Shown here piece by piece: positions 23,521-35,349 of a stretch of DNA of 64,000 nucleotides. This DNA comes from Gamarada debralockiae. Taxonomy: Eukaryota; Ascomycota; Leotiomycetes; Helotiales; Hyphodiscaceae. The stretch lies in assembly GCA_002803225.1 (NCBI GenBank), contig NXFV01001812.1:1-64000 (forward strand), given 5' to 3'. The notes under the pieces were generated by a model. It ran no database searches and was not told the DNA's origin. It worked only from the letters and a program-made list of their open reading frames with translations. A program made the position numbers and the translations under genes. The first letter of the stretch is position 1, and every line of letters begins with the position of its first letter.

Positions 23521-26500
23521 CTGAAATCATGTACGGTCCGTAGTTGGCGACTCCAATAGAAGATATAAGCTTCTCCGAGCTTTCAAGCCCCCTAGAATGT
23601 CTGCAGTTGAGTTGGTTGTGGACCGCGTAACGTATCGGTCCCCGGAAACCATTGAGTGGCATCGCCTCGCCAATTCCTTATTAGAACACAGTGTAGTGTT
23701 TTAAGGAGCCCAGAATCGATATAATTTACACCTAGGGTTCGTGAGCAGCTATGTTTGACACAGATGAGGCTCCCTGTTACAGGAGGGAGGGGGAGACATA
23801 CAGGCTTTGTTGTACGTTCTGAGTTCCAGTACCACTAGAAAGCACCTAGTCACTCTTTGGATCCATAAAGGCCACCTTCATTTGATCTCGGGGGTATCTT
23901 CTACCAATTTCTGAGATGTAATCGGAGAACTCCAACTCCCAGTGTCATCCCCAATCAGACGTTCTTTGACAGAACGCCTCAATTAGCCAAGCGGCGGCCG
24001 GATCTCCTCAGGCCATTTCTTATGCTTTCAAGGCAGTGCAATCTCACTGCCCGCCCATCTATCCATCTAATATTTTCGATGTTTCATGCTAGGGGAAACT
24101 CTGACTGCTGAGACTATCCAAATCAGTTGAACGTGGCCCTGGTCCTTCACAAGACATCCAAGCTCAACTTCTAGGTGGCGATCCGGAGAGTTTCAACGAG
24201 CCGATGCATTAATTCTGGAGAATAACCTTAATATAATGGGTCATGGGAGGAAAATCGTTACCAATCCTTGGATATTGAAGATACTGTAAGCCAATGAAAG
24301 CATGCCAAATGAAAAGCATGAACTCGCAACCTGGAAACCCAGCTTTATGCCATAAAGTGAAAGAAGCTTAAACAAATCCTTTTGTTGATCTGCGCTTTCA
24401 TCACCATGCTGGCTTCGGCATTGCAATACCACCACTTTTATAATACTGTTGTCTGGACATAAGTATCAGGTTAAGATCATCTAAATGGGTCACTCACTTG
24501 TGCGAGAGCCCCTTATTGATCAATTACTAAACCACTTTCTAAGCTCACGCACCCCTTTCCTCTCTCGGCCGCCCCCTGTTGGTTCGCATGGAAGCGTGAA
24601 AGGTCAAAGCCACCACATCATATCGCCTATCACGGTATATATTATGGAAAAACTTCGTGCTGTCCGGCATTGATCGGGATCATAAAGATGGAAAATGCGG
24701 TACTCACTTAAAGGAACAGGTACCTGATGTTCGGTCCGAACCAAGGATGGTATGGTTCCTGAAGCCCTATATGCATTTTCGGTTGCCGGCAGATTGCCCT
24801 CTTAGTGATATCGTTGGGATTTTGCGCCTTCACATGATACTCATGTTGTTCGCTCCACTGATGGCTGTCGAGTTCGCGTGTCAGCCGCGTGCCAGTGTGG
24901 CCGGAACAGGAAGGCTGCGCACAGGTGGGAAAACGTGGCTTCATATCATTTTCCATACGGGTTCCAAATTTATGGTTACCCCACATTCTTAATTCTGTAC
25001 GCACCGTTTACTGGTTGTCTGTGCACCTCAATATCAATATTAAGTCGGTCCTTTTCTAATTGCCAAGACCATGGAAAATTCCCACTGCTCTCGTGTAAGT
25101 ATATAGAATGAAATCATGCAACGTTACCTATATCGCTACTCTGATAATATATATCAATCTTCAGGTCTTGGGGCAAACGGTCAGACACCCATCAAACGGA
25201 GTTCCCGGCGTCAGCGACGCCCTACCATGCCCTGCATGCCAGGCCGTCCAACAACTCTGACGCCAACATTCGAGGAGCCCAATCACCCTTGATGCCTGGG
25301 GCGTTCTAGAACGTTTCCACGTCTTCACGGACCAACATGCTGATTGCGGAAGAGAGCGAAACTCAATTACGGATCAGATAAAGTAGCATCAGATTAGGAG
25401 GATAAGGCTGTCAGCAAGGCTACATTGTATCACATTACACTGCATTAACTTTCTAGCTAAAATTCTCCGAGTGAGCCAGCATGACCGAAGGCGACGAATG
25501 TCGTCAATGGCTTTAGTTGACTATCATGCTGTAGCTCAGAGACCTAAATCATCAAATTTAGACTCAAAAATAACGTTGAAGCTCAAGCCAGTTACGCCAA
25601 ACTGGCCCAAACAAACCCTTAAGCGATTAATCTTTACCAGTGAGGGACAAAAGCTGTGCGCCAAATCGAGACCACCTTAACCACTTCCATATATGTTCTA
25701 CTTTGCCGTGCGATTGAGCCCAACGTCATCATAATGTCCTCGAAGCATCGTTCTGGACTCCAATACTGAATGCTCATTTTTGGGGTTTGGGCCACCGGAG
25801 CGGATGCCTAACGTTTCCCTACGGCGGGCTCCTGGGATCACTGAATAATTTCCACTCGCATCAGCCGTTACTCCAAGCCTCAACAGCTTCAAGCCTTTAG
25901 CGGATGACACAGATATGCAAGTATTACCGCTGGGGTCCGACCCAATTTGGTAATTGCTTGATAAATGGCTCTGGGGCCTGAATCCTACTGGTCAGCATTG
26001 TTTCTCCCAGGGAGCATTTCCAATTAATCGGTGCTGATTAAGACATGACAAGCGCGGACCTACTGTACAGAACCACCCGGACAATACTTGGGGCGCTTGG
26101 GGGCACCCGATCGTAAATGGATGGCGAGCATGGGTCCTGACCGTTCGGATCCGTTTTATTGATAGGTCAGGGGCCAGCCGTTGGTCTAGAAGTCAAAGTC
26201 TCCATGCGCTATGCCATTCGAAGCATGCCTGTAACGGATTCCACCTGTTCTGGACGACCCCCGGGAGGGTGCCACTATTATTCCCCCAGTGCTTGTCGTT
26301 TACAGATTTTATCCTGGCTGCTCAACGTCTTTGATATATCCCAATTTGATGATCGCCATGAGATACGAATTTAGGCACCGAGGGAAGAGTACCCCCTCTA
26401 TCCAATAGGACCACTGCAGGTCACTAAAATAGGGGCTATCACGAATGTAGATCACGCGCCAGCCACTATTACTCGTTCTAGACGGTCGCAACTGCTAGGG

Positions 26501-26758
26501 TCGAGGGGAGGAGTGAACGGATTGCCGTTCGAGAGGGGAAACTAATGTTCATGGGGGCAGGAATCCCATCTACAGTAGAAAAGCGGAAGGAAGTTAAAGC
26601 CATGAGGCTTGTGGCCCCTCACAACTTTGGCCCCTTGGAGGACCTTGTCCTTACTTGCGCATTAACGCTTAGCTCCAATCCTAGCATAACTTCTGCTCCG
26701 GACTCAACTAACTTACCTCCCGGGCCAGATCTTATGGCAAGATGAGCTTCATGATTCT
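23521..26758. other. Long intergenic stretch, nothing recognised
   Basis: More than 3 kb upstream of the NDT80-like gene without a supportable gene. It may hold the long regulatory leader of that gene, since the protein start chosen there lacks a clear upstream exon. A small GC-rich hairpin (GGCGTC, 3-nt loop, GACGCC) lies near 25208-25222. No tRNA-like or repetitive structure was seen. Confidence 0.35.
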
Positions 26759-28788
26759 ATGCGCTCTAAACTCTGCTTTAACCTTCACTCACTAAATAGT
26801 CCTGGGTCCTATCAAGGAGAGAATGTGTCGATGTCCATTACGCAGTCATTAACGATGGCCAACATAAAGCCAGAAGATGCTGATAATTCCATCTGGCAAG
26901 GCTACAGTCTCCAAGCACCGTTACCGGTATCTAGCCATGCCCATCCACCGACGTACGAAACGAACTACCCATCCGGACCTTTGGCAGCACTTCCTTATCA
27001 TGGACGACATCACAAGAACAGTTATCGATCCTTGGATATACCATCAACGCAGACGAGACCGCCACCCGGGGATGGAACTGGAGTTCTATCAGCCTCTCCA
27101 CCGAGCCTGAATACTCATCATAGCTATCCATCTCTCAAACGAGCTTTCCACAATACCGAGGACTCACCATATAGAGAAATAGTGCAGGACTTTAGGGAGG
27201 AAATGCCTGATCTTCCAAAGCCATCAATCAACCAAGATCACCGACTATTATCTTTTAGCAGGGCCCCGGAGAAACACACCATAATCGATAGCAGTGGGAG
27301 AATACATCAAGCCGAACTTTCTGCGCAGATCCATGGCATGTTCTTTCTTTCAGAGATGTCAACTCCAGGTGCGGAGGGTCTACTTGTTCAGCCGGAACTG
27401 ACTTGTTATCGGCGGAATCTTTTCCAAATCTCTGGCACAGTGACAACCCCAAGAGGTTCTTTATCCGTGATAACCGAGCGAGGTGAAAAAATCCCCATCA
27501 TGTCTCTCGAGGTTGCGGTATCAGCATCAGAATCCGTCGATGGCCATCCCGTCAAACTCATCGTCATCCCTTGGAAAACACCGCCACCTAACTCCCCGGA
27601 GGTTGGACATGGCCAGGAGCATGAGCCAGCACCGATACCGCTTCTACCATTCGATGAGGGAAGCCCTGAGGTGAATAGTGAATTCTCGGTGTATCCGATC
27701 GCGTACAGAAGGTTGCAGTTCAGGATTGCGACGGCGAACAACGGTCGCAGACGAGAGCTTCAACAACACTTCACGCTTCACTTGAATGTTGTTGCAACTC
27801 TTGCAGGCGGATCAAAGACCAATATTTGCGAGACGTCCACTGCACCGATTGTCGTGCGGGGTCGAAGCCCTCGAAATTTTCAAGCACGAAAGGAAATCCC
27901 TCTCGTCGGGTCTTCATCTTCTCGTGGAGGACTTCCTGACCTGCATGTCACCACAAGCATTGGACCTGGTATAACTCCTATCTCTGCTCCCGCTGGGAAG
28001 CCGAAAGGGTCAAAACCTCAAAATCTAGAGTTTCCACGGTCTCCATTTACTTTCGATTCGAATCATCATCTCCCTTCGTCTCCTTCTCTGCTGCGAACAT
28101 CGTAAGTCGTTCCATTAAAGCTTCCTTTGACTCTCTGCATGATGATGGGCGAGAGTGGAGTCGAAACGGTTGAGATCTATCTTCACAATTTCCCGAAATG
28201 GAGATGAAACAGGCACTGACATGACGACCTAGAACATACCCTTCCTATCTTGGAACCCATCAATCCGAGCATAGCACTGCACCAAATACACCGAGTTACC
28301 CTGCAACTTCTATAGGGCTGGATTATCTCCAAGTAAATCACTCCAACCCAGATGTCTCCCATTCGCCATCACCGACGACCACAATGCCTGGACCCCAACC
28401 GCATGCCCGGCAATACACATTCCAACACTCTCCAGTATCCCCTCCTATTCCGCCGGGGCGTTTCATTGACAGTAATCCCCGGCCAGCAAAATCACCACGC
28501 CATGTTGCCCCCCCGGAGCTGCCGTCAAACGCGCCTTATCCAGAATACCGAGCACGCTTTGCTACACCATATTCTGGATCAAGCGAGCCATTGCCGCAGC
28601 GAGATCCGGGCTACTTTCCCACCTCTTTACCCATGCAAGCTTGGACGACGGCACCAGACACGACTGGCGTTTATAGGACGGCGACACAAGCACCGACGTC
28701 GAATGTACCACACTATGAGTTTCCAAACGAGAGCTATGTGAAGGAAGAAAGCCATACACAACAACACTACACTTGGAATCCAGCATAA
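26759..28788 (+). CDS. vib-1: NDT80/PhoG-like transcription factor, VIB-1/XprG type
   Basis: Exons 26759-28101 and 28233-28788 give 632 residues. The 131-nt intron (GTAAGT donor, CTGAC branch, CCTAG acceptor) joins two frames that are each open. The NDT80 DNA-binding domain spans roughly residues 165-375: GRIHQAELSAQIHGMFFLSE near 180-200, then CYRRNLFQISGTV, KLIVIPWKTPPPNSPE, RRLQFRIATANNGRRRELQQ and VVRGRSPRNFQARKE near 362-376. The tails are Pro/Ser-rich and disordered, and the protein ends HYTWNPA. In Neurospora and Aspergillus this family member controls extracellular proteases and plant-wall enzymes under starvation and is needed for heterokaryon-incompatibility cell death. The start is the first ATG of the frame; ATGs at 26832 and 26854 are alternatives. 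Which NDT80 paralogue it is rests on family resemblance. Confidence 0.87.
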
Positions 28789-29395
28789 TTACATCACCTT
28801 CTCCAATGAAATTGACGAAAGAAACGCCACTCCCCCGAATCGCAGAGGAACATGATGCTCATGACTTTCCTAACGCATACAATACCCTTCGATGTCTGTT
28901 TTTTTCAGCGCTGAACTTTACCTGTATCATGTGTAATCCCTCCTTGAAGTTGTGTAAAGAGACGGCCAGAGAGATTGGCAAAAATATGTTGGATTTGGAT
29001 TTTGGATAATTGGGACTTTTTGGGGGAGCCATACGACGGACTTGAAGGCGCTAGATGGAGGAAAAGCACGATACCCTTCCCGCACTTGAGCATACTGTCA
29101 TTCTCGAATATATATACATTCTGATACCTCTATAATAAAGCATCCTAGTAATATTTTGAAGTGATTTGAATTCAGATTCCAAGTAATTTGATAACTGCAG
29201 CTGTGAGGGATTTGGCCACCGTATTTGCCGAGCTTTTAGCTCAGAGTAAACACACACTTCAAATGGTAATAGATACCGTCCCAAACCCCAGGAAACTGGC
29301 TAAACCCACCCCGATTTCTAGTCCCGTCCCATTCCTCGAACATCGAAAACCCGTCCTCAAATGTCCAACAACAATGCGCCAATCACCACAACACA
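28789..29395. other. 3' flank of NDT80-like gene and 5' flank of DUF2011 gene
   Basis: A 0.6-kb tandem intergenic region. No open frame of interest. It should contain the terminator of the upstream gene and the promoter of the downstream one, but no clear signal could be fixed. Confidence 0.4.
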
Positions 29396-30324
29396 ATGTT
29401 TGACCTTCCAGGCGCAAAACGGTTTGTTTTTTTTTTTTTGCTACCACAAATGCTCATCGCTGCTAATTGTATATATTCAGGGTCCGCCGCAGTGATCTAT
29501 ACACTCGCTCGCAATCCGCGTCTCCAACACCTTCAGGACCAGACCCAGAGCTCGAAGCTCAATTCCGCGCACGGCTTGCCTCCATATATGGCCCTCCATC
29601 GAACCCTGCACCTGAAACTGCCCCCTATAACGCGCTGTCGCATGTCAATGGCGACGATGAAGCAGCGGAGGAGGAACCAGAGCAGGGATTCGAATTCCGA
29701 CTCTTCTCGACCACAGCCCCCGGAAAACCTGGCAATGAAGAGGGCGGAACAGCGCAAAAGATCATTTTAGTGGATGAAGAAGAGGGGATTGGCGATGGCG
29801 GATTTGTGGTGGGGGAGCGGAATCGAGGATACTACTTCGCGGAACAAGCGGACGGTGAGAGGAAGCGAGGCTTTAAGGTCATGGCGCTAAGTGGGGAGGA
29901 GGTCTTGAGTCGTGCGAGGAAGAGGGCATGGGGACTTGAGGTTCCGTGGAGGGTGCGGGTTCTGAAAGTTGCTAGGAAGAAGGCGGGTGGGGAGCCGGCG
30001 GGCGAGGTGGATGCGGTGGTTGGTGTTGAGGAAGGGGACAATGATGGGAAGAAAAAGAGACCAGGCAAGAGACGGAGGGTTATTCTGAGAGAACGAAAGA
30101 AATCCAAGGAGAAGCTACAGGAGCAGAAAAAGGCTGAGAAGGAGAAAAAGGAAGAGTCAGAGCGAGAGAAGCGGACAAGAAGGAATAGGGAGAAGAAGGT
30201 CAAGAGGAAAATGAAGGAGAAGGCCAAGAAAGCTGGCGGTGAAGTGGAAGACGCCGGTGATGGTACAATGGATCTCAAAGATCCTCCTATTGTAGGTGCA
30301 GATGACCAAGTCTCTGATCAATAA
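29396..30324 (+). CDS. DUF2011 family conserved fungal protein
   Basis: Exons 29396-29421 and 29481-30324 give 289 residues. The tiny first exon (26 nt) starts MFDLPGAKR and splices through a 59-nt T-rich intron (CTAAT branch, TTCAG acceptor) to RVRRSDLYTR, restoring the conserved start. The middle holds EFRLFSTTAP, IILVDEEEG, a RGYYFAEQ strand and RARKRAWGLEVPWRVRVLKV, the best signature of the family. The last 90 residues are extremely basic and predicted coiled (RPGKRRRVILRERKKSKEKL onward), with repeated KEK and REK, suggesting nucleolar or ribosome-assembly association. The function is unknown; localisation is inference from composition. Confidence 0.82.
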
Positions 30325-31100
30325 ATTCTTCTTGCAATTGCACTTCGGCTTTCCAAGTCAGATAGACAGGGTCTCCCAGACTAGGTGATCTAGCATATAT
30401 ATATATCTCTACAAGAAGTTTGTATTTGATTCCCCTCCTATAGGGTTTCATGATGCCATCAAGGCTAGAGCCCCAAGTCATAACTTCAAATGAAAGCGTT
30501 CATCCTCTGGCAGCTTTCGTACCTCTGCTATCATCTGAACGTTGTCCAGTAGGTTTCTCTATGTTTGCCACAAATGCAAATGTTGCCAGCCTTCTCAGCA
30601 GTGAATAACTTCGACCAAACTCGCTAGAGTTGCTGCGATGCGTCGAACAACTCAAGTCCAGTTTCTGCACAACAGCACCCAAAGGTTACCCAACGCTTCC
30701 TGATACACAACTCCCACACCGCTACCTTTCCACTTCGAAGGCATTACCTTTTGCTGCATTGAACGCCTTGCATTTAAAGCGCCCCATACCTATATTTCGA
30801 CCAAAACCACTGAACGTCAGCCGCCCGACTCTGACTCTAAGGTTTACCCCTCTTAATCGCTCACTCGATTTGAACGAATCAAGAATCGCAATACCTGCCT
30901 CTCCACCCTGAATCAAGCGAGCTTAGAAGCTAATAAAATGAGCATTACGCCGCCAAATCCAAAGTCCTTGGACCCTAAGGAGCGCACGGATGAATACATA
31001 GCTAAATCACCGAATTTTTTAATCCACCTGGCGCAGATGGAACACATCCTCTCGATCTCAAGGTGATCCAGCCAGAAGACTACGACGATTAGGTCGATAT
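30325..31100. other. Intergenic; contains one copy of a dispersed TTTGAACGAAT motif
   Basis: No supportable gene. An AT microsatellite lies near 30396-30406. A copy of the recurrent TTTGAACGAATC motif lies at 30869-30880, just before coiled-coil relic C; further copies occur at 32.8-33.8 kb. Confidence 0.4.
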
Positions 31101-32580
31101 GATGGAAATTTGTTCAGCAATTGCGTTGGCCCGGAATCGATTTTCTTCCATATGGTTGTAGTCGTCAAGGCGCCGAGTCGTCTGTTGCTCGAAATGCCCA
31201 ATGATGGCGGTTCCACCTTTTGCTGCTGCCGAACTATTCAATATGGCAAAGATCCTAATGAGATTACAACTTCATCTGGGCCGGAATTTAGATCAGTTTG
31301 CCGTTAGGGCCCTGTCCTCGCTCTCAGAATGCCTCGATACGAACTCTGAGGTAAATGTTCGCATGCCAAACCCGGTAGTGCGGGCGATCCGGTCGATCCG
31401 CAGTCATATTCCCGACCGAATATTATCTCGGAATCAGAAGCAATGCACAATTACCAGTCTTGCGTATTCCTAGAGAAGTGTGTCAAGCAATTCTCAGAAT
31501 TGAAAGACGAGTATTCAAAGTTTCCCGGCGGGCATAGCAATCACCTAGAACTCATTAGAAAGCACCTCGACGCTAAGAATCGATAGCTGGATGCTGACCA
31601 GAAGGTCAAATCGAATTCAATCTTCGTGAGATGAACACAAGGAACAAGTGGACCTTCTCAAGCATGATCTTGAGACAAAGGAGGCAGAATATAACGCCGA
31701 GGCCGAGCATGGAACTTGGAAATGAAATCAAGAAACAAGTTGACGCTGTGAAGCGTGACCTTGAGAAGAAGGAAGCTAATACTGAGGTGACCCTCCGACA
31801 GGAAACTGCTGCTAAAGATTCGGATTCGAAAATAGCGGGAGGGGAATAAAGACTCCGAAAAAAGACGTCAAAGAAGTCGCTCGCGGAGCCCACCAAGGCT
31901 AAGGAAGAAGCAAAGGGAAATCGACAAGCTTGCCAGCGATAACAATAAACTGCAGGAGGACATAGCCGCCTTAACGACAAAGCTAGAGGCTTCAGAGGAA
32001 GGAAGATTGCGTGTCAATGCCGAGTTGGAGAAAGAACAGAAGAGCGTCATCAATGCCCAAAAGGAGCGCAATGAGCTCCGAACCAAACTCCAAGCATCGA
32101 CGTACAACCCAAGGTAGTAAAAGACAAATCGCTAGCACAGTGTCGATCACCAAAGCTGAAAAAGACATCGAAATCGATCACACGAAAATAAAACTCGTAA
32201 CAGCGAAGGCGATTGGCACTGTCGATACCCAGATGTCACAGCAACTTCGTATCATCCAGGACCTATCTCAAGACAATGCTCGATTGAAGGAATAATCAAA
32301 TGCGAAGCTCAAGAAGAAAGTTTCCGGTCTGGAGGAGGCACAGCACCGTTTGAGAAAGAGATCCAGGGGAAGAGCGCACAAGTAGCCCGCGTGGAGCAGC
32401 AATTGGAAGTGGCCGAAAGAGATGTGCAGTAGAAGACCGCAAGAGCTGCCCGTTTGGAAGACTGATTGGGACTAGCAGAGGCACATATCCAGCATTTCGA
32501 GGATCTGTGCGTCTCATACAAGAAGACGTCGACAATGGCCAGTGGTAAACCGGAGCATGATTGAGAGATGGACGCATGGA
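31100..32580 (+). pseudogene. Coiled-coil protein relic C
   Basis: Plus-strand fragments in changing frames again give a heptad-rich protein: EQVDLLKHDLETKEAEYNAE near 31645, REIDKLASDNNKLQEDIAAL near 31918-31977, KLEASEEGRLRVNAELEKEQ near 31980-32040, INAQKERNELRTKLQ near 32050, and QQLRIIQDLSQDNARLKE near 32240. Stops (TAG, TAA) and shifts fall between blocks. The first part (31200-31470) is less coiled and may be the N-terminal region. The style matches relics A, B and D. No catalytic domain is visible. Confidence 0.62.
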
Positions 32581-33240
32581 AGTGGAATTGGGGTATTTGA
32601 TAAAGGTACTATCGCAGATTCACAAGTTCAGGATCACAGGGGATGCACAACTGATGGATGGGAAGATAATTGAGTGGGGGGTATTTGTAGGACATAGAGG
32701 CATACAACACAACTAAATCAGAAGTAATACTCCCTATTGGGAGATATCAGTTCCATTCTGACGCCTGTATGTTCCGTGATTTTTGCTAGCCTAGTCCCTC
32801 AGAATCTATCAAACCCGTTGAACGATTGAAACATAGACATACCTCCAACACCATCCCTAGAATCTTCGCTATCCCAGTGATTGACAAATAAGCCTTATAA
32901 TCGTCAAACCATTTGAACGAATGAAATGTTCGCATCGGGCCCCAGATTTCAGTCGCTCAAATCATGTAACACCCTATGCAACTTTCCTGCCTCCAGAAAC
33001 ATCAGCTCTCTTTCCAATATCCCACGCAACGCAGATGATACTTGAAACTCCTCCTACTTTGCCATGATTCTCAAGAGTTCTACGGTTACCATTGAATCTC
33101 GCTCAAAAAGGGGGCCGAAGCCCTATTTAGAACACTTCGTCGGAGAGATTCTAGCCTTTTAACTGGATGAAATAGCGGTGGAAAGCATTTGTGAGCATTT
33201 CTGGGGATAAAGCTATGCGTTATGACGTGGAGCGTCTATC
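32581..33240. other. Intergenic; two copies of the TTTGAACGAWT-like motif
   Basis: No gene supported between relics C and D. Copies of the dispersed motif occur at 32817-32830 (GTTGAACGATTGAA) and 32911-32923 (ATTTGAACGAATG). Confidence 0.4.
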
Positions 33241-33640
33241 AACAAGAGCCTGAATTGCGTGAAAGACTCGCAGAAGCTAAGGAGTGAGCAAGGATCTGGA
33301 GGAGAACGACCGAATCCGGGCTGCGATGTCGAGCGCAGCGGCCACCAAAAACCTCGAGTTGGAGCAATTGCGTGAGCAACTCGCAGAATCTAAGAGAGTG
33401 AACTAGGATCCCGGGGACAAATTGGCAGTAGCGGCAAAGGTCCAGGACAATGCAGAGGAGAATCTGTGGGAAGATTTGGTGCGGAGAACGAGTAGGTTAA
33501 GGAGGAACTGGCAAAAGAACGGAAGAAGGCCTAAGCTTTCAAGATGCTCTGTGACGTGTACAAGAGCAAATGAGATTCCAGACAGGAGCAATAGTCAGGA
33601 CGAAAGCGGGGAATCGATCAAGCTGTATTAACAGACGAAC
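33240..33640 (+). pseudogene. Coiled-coil protein relic D
   Basis: Short coiled-coil fragments appear in alternating frames: PELRERLAEAKE near 33250, a similar second unit LEQLREQLAESKRVN near 33360-33405, KLAVAAKVQDNAEENLWEDL near 33420-33480, then EELAKERKKA near 33505. The first two units look like two diverged copies of one heptad block about 110 bp apart, so the ancestor probably had internal repeats. Stops lie between every block. Confidence 0.5.
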
Positions 33641-33926
33641 GATTCAATTCAAAGGAGATGCTACTGCTCCGATGAACATGCCTATAAATCTCAGTCGGCC
33701 ACTCAATTTGAACGATTCGAATATGGCCTTGTGAATCATTCAAACATCGTCACATCCGTCACCCATCTCAATCACTCACTTGATTTGAACAACTCAAAGG
33801 CAACCATGAAGTTGATGATTACAGATCCCCTCATGTGTAACACCAGAGATCGGCTTGAACTCTGGCTACATGGAAACAGCGAGGAAGAGGTCCTTCCTGA
33901 AGTGCAGGGATCATGCATCCCCTGAA

Positions 33927-34780
33927 TTAAAATTGCCGTATAATGACAAAGTTAAAGCCCCGCGGGATCGGCCTTATCATCCAAGCAGTGTCGTCCTCAT
34001 CGAAGCCCGAATCTCCCAGTTTCACACACTCGTCTTCATCCTTCCAATTACCATTCCTTTCCCGTCCAACCTCCAATCTCCAACCACAGCGGTTGGAGGC
34101 TATCGATATAATGGTAGAATCTCGGAGGTTGATAATCGTCTTCGCTGAAATCCCAACAATCACTTGCGTTGCCCTCAACAGTTCCGAAAGTGCAGCTAAC
34201 CATCTTCGTCCCAATGTGACTCAACTCCACAATGGTCTTCCCAATTGCAACCTGGTCATGCCAGTGAAACATAACAAGGAACTGAGACATGATTACCACA
34301 TCGATGTTTCCACGGATTCTCATTGAGATATCCATTGTGACTAGTCACTAGCCCCCCTCTTCTCCGCGCATCTGCACACAGAAACTTAGCCACAGGCTCA
34401 TTGGTATCGTTAAACAGCTCACAACCAAGCTCCCACATCTCTTTCCCTGCATAAACGGCATAGAGATTCGCCCTTCTACCAACCTCGCCACGCAACCTGC
34501 GTAGATTCTGGCCCAGGCCGCATCCCATATCCCATATTGTCTTTCCATTCTTTGCTCTTTCTACAACTTCTGACCATATCTTCAGCCTAGACAAGCCGGG
34601 GAGAAGAAACCGCCCACGGCCGATACCTGGATAGGGGACTACCGCCCGCGCGCGATCCCGGATGTCCTCCACATATCTTATCAGCTCTGTGCTTTCAAGA
34701 CCAGTACATGAAGTGTCAAATGCAGTGAAAATCTGAGCTTAGAAGAAAGAGACGGAGAATACCAAGGCACGTTTTGTTTG
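33927..34780 (-). pseudogene. SAM-dependent methyltransferase relic (secondary-metabolism type)
   Basis: Successive minus-strand frames rebuild most of a fungal class I methyltransferase. The order is a WYSPSLSS start region, TELIRYVEDIRDRARAVVPY with YPGIGRGRFL, the SAM-binding motif TIWDMGCGLGQNLRRL, then MWELGCELFNDTNEPVAKFL. After a frame change come NIDVVIMSQFLVMFHWHDQV and GTVEGNASDCW, and after another the C-terminal PIPRGFNFVIIRQF. At least three frame breaks (near 34735, 34355 and 34085) lack intron signals. The family methylates small molecules, often in secondary-metabolite clusters, but no cluster core enzyme is in this window. Motif I is still perfect, so the decay is not old. 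Confidence 0.75.
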
Positions 34781-35349
34781 TTGCCTTGGTGGAAAGGCGC
34801 TCTAGAGCAGGCGCCGAATTCTGCTAGAGGTCTACCCAGTACTGGTGAGAGTACAAGGACCATAGGAGGGACGGGGCGGCGGGTACGACTTGTGCACAAT
34901 CCCGGAAATGAAAGAAGAGAGAGGTTGGGAGGTGGTAGCGTCGTTCGTCAACTGTCTCACAGAGGTGTGGCTACCTTTTTGTGGAAGCATTTCCGGTAGA
35001 AAGATCCATCAATTGAGGATCTGGAAATCGGTTTGCCGGTACGACGTATGGTTACAGCAGAAGGGTGGTTACATCTAAGGGATGGTAGTGGCTGAGACTG
35101 AGAGAGAGAGAGGGGCGGGGTGAGAGGAGAAGACTTTACTATACTACAACCACACCGTCTGAAGTTATCGGCTTTTTATCATAAGCGATCAGAGAGCTTC
35201 AAGCTTCAACACAACAGAACAAACAGTCAAGAGCAATAAGCAACATCCCAATCCTTTCTTCGCACCCACCACGCTCTTTGTCGCCTATCCTGACCTCCGA
35301 AAGTCAGGATGCGGGTTCCAAACGACTGAAAGGATCTTCGACTACCACC
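34781..35349. promoter_or_regulatory. Upstream region and 5' leader of the HAM-2/Far11 gene
   Basis: No gene supported. A purine tract of GA repeats lies at about 35093-35130, followed by pyrimidine-rich leader sequence up to the start codon. An in-frame reading extends upstream of the ATG to a TTG, but the context accATGG at 35350 is a much better initiation site. Confidence 0.35.

Noticed and set aside
25208..25222. GC-rich hairpin (6-bp stem, 3-nt loop)
   Set aside because: Too small to be distinguished from chance; no adjacent RNA gene or terminator context.
33927..34780. Reading the methyltransferase as an intact multi-intron gene
   Set aside because: The three frame changes have no GT-AG pairs of plausible length at the required places, while the gene's motifs run directly across them.
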